Shown: positions 36,222-39,724 of the stretch, piece after piece
Numbering within the stretch: the first letter of the stretch is position 1
Layout of the letters: the number at the start of each line of letters is the position of its first letter
NCBI GenBank assembly: GCA_947379755.1
Contig: CANCOC010000025.1
Coordinates: forward strand, 1-39,724
Length of the DNA: 39,724 nucleotides
Reading direction: 5' to 3'
Origin: Alcaligenaceae bacterium
Lineage (GTDB): Bacteria > Pseudomonadota > Gammaproteobacteria > Burkholderiales > Burkholderiaceae_B
Notes under the pieces: model-generated
What the model saw: only the letters and a program-made list of their open reading frames with translations
Databases searched by the model: none
What the model was told of the DNA's origin: nothing
Program-made: the position numbers and the translations under genes

Positions 36222-37418
36222 TTATTTTTTTTGGCGAATAAAGTCCGCAATCCGGTATGCCGCTTCGACGCAATCCGCAAGGGGTGCCACCAGGGCAATC
36301 CTGATACGGTTCTGCCCCGGGTTGAGGCCGTGAACGGTTCTGCCAACGTAACTCCCTGGCAGCACGGTGACGGCGGTATGCGTGAGCAGGTCACGGACAA
36401 AGTCTGCATCGCAGCCCTGTGTGCCCGCCCAGAGGTAAAAAGAGGCATCAGGTCGCCTGACGTCCAGCACAGGCTCAAGAATAGGCAAGACCGCATCAAA
36501 TTTTGCACGGTACTGGCTACGGTTATCGATCACATGCGCCTCATCGTTCCAGGCGGCGATGCTGGCTGCCGAGACCACCGGTGATAAGGCACTGCCGTGA
36601 TAGGTGCGGTACAGCAGGAATTTTGCCATCAGTGTTGCATCGCCGGCTACGAAGCCTGAACGCATGCCCGGCACATTCGAGCGCTTTGACAGGCTCGAAA
36701 AACTTACCAGATTTTTAAAATCCTGCCGGCCCAGAAGATGGCATGCCTGCATTCCACCCAAAGGCGGATTGCTTTCATCCAGATAGATTTCTGAATAACA
36801 CTCGTCCGATGCAATCACAAAGCTATGGCGATCCGACAATTCAAAAAGTTGTTTCCAGTCTTCGAGCGACATGACGTTGCCCGCCGGGTTGCCTGGGGAA
36901 CAGACAAAGAGCAGCTGTGTGCGTGCCCAGATGTCTGCCGGTACGGTTGACCAGTCGCAACGAAAGTTTTGTTTAGGATCTGAATTAACGTAATAAGGCG
37001 TTGCGCCACCCAGCAGGGCAGCACCCTCATAGATCTGATAAAACGGATTGGGGCAGACCACAATGCCGTCCTGGCTTGAGTCCAGCACGGTCTGTGCAAA
37101 GGCAAACAGCGCCTCGCGTGAGCCCAGCGCAGGCAGCACCTGCGTCTCAGGATTCGGCGCCGGCATGCGGTAGCGCCGGCCGATCCACTCGCTGATGGCC
37201 TGCCGCAGGGCCGGATCACCTTTAGTGGGGGGGTAGACGGACAGGCCAGCCAACGCTCCTACCATTGCCGTTTTGATGCATTCAGGCGCGGCGTGCTTGG
37301 GTTCACCAATCGAGAGATTGATCGGTCTCAGGTCCTTTGGTAACGTGCCAGCCTGAGCCAGGAGGGCGCGAAGTTTTTCGAAAGGATAGGGCTGCAGGGT
37401 GTCTAGGCGGGGATTCAT
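36222..37418 (-). CDS. dapC: Succinyldiaminopimelate transaminase DapC
   Basis: 398 residues, fold-type I PLP aminotransferase. The PLP lysine is Lys245 in SFSSLSKRSNVPGMRSGF; also visible are CSPGNPAGNVM, the ASDECYSEIY PLP-Asp/Tyr block and a C-terminal Arg in QNRIRIALV. It converts N-succinyl-2-amino-6-ketopimelate to N-succinyl-LL-diaminopimelate. Identification as DapC rather than another aminotransferase rests on its placement directly upstream of dapD and on the start MNPRLDTLQPYPFEKLRALL. The acting pathway is lysine and peptidoglycan precursor synthesis. Confidence 0.95.
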   Translation of the reverse strand: MNPRLDTLQPYPFEKLRALLAQAGTLPKDLRPINLSIGEPKHAAPECIKTAMVGALAGLSVYPPTKGDPALRQAISEWIGRRYRMPAPNPETQVLPALGSREALFAFAQTVLDSSQDGIVVCPNPFYQIYEGAALLGGATPYYVNSDPKQNFRCDWSTVPADIWARTQLLFVCSPGNPAGNVMSLEDWKQLFELSDRHSFVIASDECYSEIYLDESNPPLGGMQACHLLGRQDFKNLVSFSSLSKRSNVPGMRSGFVAGDATLMAKFLLYRTYHGSALSPVVSAASIAAWNDEAHVIDNRSQYRAKFDAVLPILEPVLDVRRPDASFYLWAGTQGCDADFVRDLLTHTAVTVLPGSYVGRTVHGLNPGQNRIRIALVAPLADCVEAAYRIADFIRQKK

Positions 37419-37460
37419 CCGGGTATTTTAACCAAGAGACAGGCGTCATGGGGGCAGGGG

Positions 37461-37491
37461 CTCGGAAACCCCTCCGAGGGTGCGCTACAAT
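37461..37491 (+). promoter_or_regulatory. Possible tRNA-Leu promoter with overlapping dyad
   Basis: TACAAT at 37486-37491 lies 14 bases before the mature tRNA start and is a plausible -10. An inverted repeat, CTCGGA/TCCGAG (37461-37478), occupies the place of the -35, where no good hexamer is seen. Confidence 0.35.
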
Positions 37492-37505
37492 ACTTGGCTA
37501 CTATT

Positions 37506-37590
37506 GCGAAGGTGGCGAAATTGGTAGACGCACCAGGTTTAGGTCCTGACGCCGAAAGGTGTGCGGGTTCGAGTCCCGCCCTTCGCACCA
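37506..37590 (+). tRNA. tRNA-Leu (anticodon UAG)
   Basis: 85 bases with an encoded CCA. The acceptor stem GCGAAGG pairs with CCTTCGC. The D-arm has TGGCGAAATTGGTAGACGCA as in leucine tRNAs; the anticodon loop TTTAGGT gives TAG at 37540-37542; a long variable arm (class II) and the T-arm GCGGGTTCGAGTCCCGC follow. It reads CUA and other CUN codons. One C-A mismatch closes the anticodon stem. It lies just upstream of tig. Confidence 0.97.
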
Positions 37591-37653
37591 ACCCGATCCA
37601 TAAATTCGGCGTGGGCATGTTGCTCCGCTGTTCATTCTGTTTGGTAGATCTAC

Positions 37654-38964
37654 ATGCAACCTGTGGTTGAAACACTATCCGGCCTCGAGCGCCGAGTTGA
37701 ACTTTCGGTCTCTATGGCCGACGTCGAACAGGCCGTCCAGGCCGAACTCAAGCGTGTCGCACGCACCGCCAAAGTCGCGGGTTTTCGTCCAGGCAAAGTG
37801 CCAATGTCGATGCTTGAACGCTCGCATGCACCTGGCATTCGCTACGATGCGATCAACAGCAAGGTCGGCCAGGCCTTTGAACAAGCGATTCAGGCTTCAG
37901 GCCTGCGTGTCGCGGGCGCGCCCAAGCTTGAACCCAAAACCGAAGGCGTCCCAGAAAGCACACTCGCTTTTTCGGCAACCTTCGAGGTCTATCCGACCGT
38001 GACGGTTCCTGATCTCGCTACGCTCAAAATCAAGCGTGCAGTGACTGAAGTCGGCGACGAAGAAGTCCAGCGCACGATTGATGTCCTGCGCAAGCAGCGT
38101 GCCCAGCACGAAGCCCGCGAAGGTCGTGTCGCGACTGATGATGACCGGGTCACACTAGATTTTGCCGGTACCATTGAAGGTGTCCCATTTGACGGTGGCA
38201 AAGCGGATGACTTCCCTTTTGTACTTGGTCAGGGTCGTATGCTGCCTGAATTCGAGACGGCGATTCGTGGCATGAAAGCTGGCGAAACAAAAGTATTTCC
38301 CGTTGAATTTCCTGCCGACTACGGTGGCAAGGATGTTGCGGGCAAGACGGCCGAATTTACCGTCACACTCAAAGAAGTTGCAGAGCCTGTGCTGCCTGCG
38401 ATGGATGCCGAATTTGCCAAGTCGCTTGGTCAGGTTGAAGGCGACGTCGAAAAGCTGCTGGCTGATATTCGCGGCAATATCGAACGCGAAGTCAAAGCGC
38501 GTACGATGGCACGCACCAAAACCAGCGTCATGAACGCCCTGGTTGAAGTGGCGACCTTTGACGTGCCCAAGTCACTCGTTGACAGCGAATGCGAAGAGCG
38601 CGTAGCTGCTGCACGCGCCGAGCTCAAGCAGCGCGGTGTGCCAAATGCTGACACGATGCCAATTCCTGCGGATGCATTTACTGCTGAAGCCGAACGTCGT
38701 GTCCGTCTGGGCCTGCTGGTTTCTGAACTGGTCGCAAAAGAGCAGTTGCAGGCTAAGCCCGAGCAAGTGCGTGTCCGTATCGAAGAGTTTGCTGCAAACT
38801 ATGAACAGCCTGCCCAGGTTGTCAGCTATTATTTATCAGACCGTGCGCGTCGCGCCGAAGTCGAAGGCATCGTTCTGGAAGACAACGTCGTTCAGCACGC
38901 ACTTGCCAAGGCTCAGGTAGAAGACGAAGCCGTGCCTTTTGATCAGATTATGGGAACTGCTTAA
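37654..38964 (+). CDS. tig: Trigger factor (ribosome-associated chaperone and peptidyl-prolyl isomerase)
   Basis: 436 residues, typical length. The ribosome-docking signature [13 protein letters not shown] lies in the N-terminal domain, the FKBP-type isomerase domain (about 150-245) contains [29 protein letters not shown], and the C-terminal domain is helical. It binds nascent chains at the ribosome exit tunnel. clpP starts two bases after its stop. No strong Shine-Dalgarno is visible; GGTAGA is the best candidate. Confidence 0.97.
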   Translation: MQPVVETLSGLERRVELSVSMADVEQAVQAELKRVARTAKVAGFRPGKVPMSMLERSHAPGIRYDAINSKVGQAFEQAIQASGLRVAGAPKLEPKTEGVPESTLAFSATFEVYPTVTVPDLATLKIKRAVTEVGDEEVQRTIDVLRKQRAQHEAREGRVATDDDRVTLDFAGTIEGVPFDGGKADDFPFVLGQGRMLPEFETAIRGMKAGETKVFPVEFPADYGGKDVAGKTAEFTVTLKEVAEPVLPAMDAEFAKSLGQVEGDVEKLLADIRGNIEREVKARTMARTKTSVMNALVEVATFDVPKSLVDSECEERVAAARAELKQRGVPNADTMPIPADAFTAEAERRVRLGLLVSELVAKEQLQAKPEQVRVRIEEFAANYEQPAQVVSYYLSDRARRAEVEGIVLEDNVVQHALAKAQVEDEAVPFDQIMGTA

Positions 38965-38966
38965 CT

Positions 38967-39623
38967 ATGCAACGCTTTACCGATTTTTATGCATCCATGC
39001 ACGGTGGTTCTTCTGTAACCCCCACCGGTCTTGGTTACATTCCGATGGTTGTTGAGCAGTCGGGTCGGGGCGAGCGCTCCTATGATATTTATTCAAGACT
39101 GCTCAAAGAACGCGTGATCTTTCTGGTTGGGCCGGTCAATGACCAGTCCGCCAATCTGATCGTGGCGCAGTTGTTGTTCCTGGAGAGCGAAAATCCTGAC
39201 AAGGATGTCGCGCTCTATATCAACTCGCCAGGCGGTTCGGTCTATGCAGGCATGGCCATTTATGACACCATGCACTTCATCAAGCCCGAGGTCTCGACGT
39301 TATGCACCGGTATTGCAGCGAGTATGGGTGCGTTCCTGCTTTCAGCAGGAACGAAAGGCAAGCGTTTCTCCCTGCCAAACTCGCGCATCATGATTCACCA
39401 GCCTTCGGGCGGTGCGCAGGGTCAGGCGACTGATATTCAGATCCAGGCTCGCGAAATCCTGGACTTGCGCTCACGTCTGAATGCCATGCTTGCCAAGAAT
39501 ACCAATCAGTCCATCGAACGCATCGAAATCGACACGGAACGTGATAATTTCATGTCCGCCGAAGATGCAGCGACCTATGGCCTGATCGACAAAGTCCTCA
39601 CGACACGTGCAGACTCAGTATAA
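38967..39623 (+). CDS. clpP: ATP-dependent Clp protease proteolytic subunit ClpP
   Basis: 218 residues. The catalytic triad is Ser119 ([11 protein letters not shown]), His144 (MIHQPSGG) and Asp193 (ERDNFMS), with the same spacing as in E. coli ClpP. The N-terminal stretch before about residue 25 is probably removed by self-processing. It forms the tetradecameric barrel served by ClpX (next gene) and ClpA (encoded 27 kb upstream in this window). Confidence 0.97.
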   Translation: MQRFTDFYASMHGGSSVTPTGLGYIPMVVEQSGRGERSYDIYSRLLKERVIFLVGPVNDQSANLIVAQLLFLESENPDKDVALYINSPGGSVYAGMAIYDTMHFIKPEVSTLCTGIAASMGAFLLSAGTKGKRFSLPNSRIMIHQPSGGAQGQATDIQIQAREILDLRSRLNAMLAKNTNQSIERIEIDTERDNFMSAEDAATYGLIDKVLTTRADSV

Positions 39624-39654
39624 AGACGTCATTATTATTGGATTGAATCATTTA

Positions 39655-39724
39655 TGACCAAAGCACCTGCAAGCACCAAAGCTTTGCATTGCTCGTTTTG
39701 CAATAAAAGTCAGCACGAAGTTCG
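39655..39724 (+). CDS. clpX: Clp protease ATP-binding subunit ClpX, N-terminal fragment (runs off the window)
   Basis: Only about 23 residues are visible (MTKAPASTKALHCSFCNKSQ then HEV). The CSFC pair is the first half of the ClpX zinc-binding domain. Position 31 bases after clpP on the same strand is the standard place for clpX. The rest lies outside the window. Confidence 0.9.

Noticed and set aside
35952-36584. 210-codon plus-strand open frame across dapD-dapC
   Set aside because: Antisense to the ends of two confident genes, with no ribosome binding site or recognisable motif.

Overview
The window is a dense, moderately GC-rich bacterial chromosome segment made almost entirely of core genes. 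Gene content and order point to a betaproteobacterium of the order Burkholderiales, probably Alcaligenaceae/Bordetella-like: exbB-exbD-lpxK-trm112-kdsB-adk, ribF-ileS-lspA-coaBC-dut, dapC-dapD-prmB and tRNA-Leu-tig-clpP-clpX. This assignment is inference from synteny; there is no rRNA or other taxonomic marker. I see no prophage, transposase, CRISPR array, toxin-antitoxin pair or recognisable defence system.

Layout. 1-4870 (minus strand): an envelope operon running exbB, exbD, lpxK, a Trm112-like gene, kdsB, adk, a short-chain dehydrogenase and the start of murJ, with most junctions overlapping. 4871-5204 is the longest gene-free stretch; it carries two perfect, inverted DnaA boxes beside a long AT-rich tract. 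5205-8740 (plus): xseA, sodB and a solitary 3-oxoadipyl-CoA-type thiolase, the last two each followed by an intrinsic terminator. 8759-9713 (minus, then divergent): a DUF192 exported protein and a cold-shock protein with a structured leader. 9714-17124 (plus): clpS, clpA, pqiA, pqiB, pqiC and an orphan periplasmic binding protein. 17155-23943 (minus): ribF, ileS, lspA, coaBC, a DedA protein and dut. 23981-30833 (plus): purN, an RsmB-type RNA methyltransferase with long tails, a fatty-acid desaturase, uvrD/pcrA and alkB, mostly translationally coupled. 30830-37418 (minus): dapC, dapD, prmB, an ABC-F protein and dctA; dctA is preceded by a very clear intrinsic terminator or attenuator. 37506-39724 (plus): tRNA-Leu(UAG), tig, clpP and the start of clpX.

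Functionally the segment covers outer-membrane biogenesis (KDO, lipid A, lipid II export, MCE lipid transport, lipoprotein processing), protein quality control (ClpS, ClpA, ClpP, ClpX, trigger factor), cofactor and nucleotide supply (CoA, FAD, dUTP hydrolysis, purines), lysine/peptidoglycan precursor synthesis and DNA repair (ExoVII, UvrD, AlkB).

I did not find a convincing undescribed multi-gene system. The best leads are the DnaA-box/AT-rich island at 4963-5150, the hairpin plus U-tract directly in front of dctA, a 14-bp palindrome abutting the clpA ribosome binding site, and several unusual translational couplings (clpA-pqiA with a downstream orphan binding protein; desaturase-uvrD-alkB).
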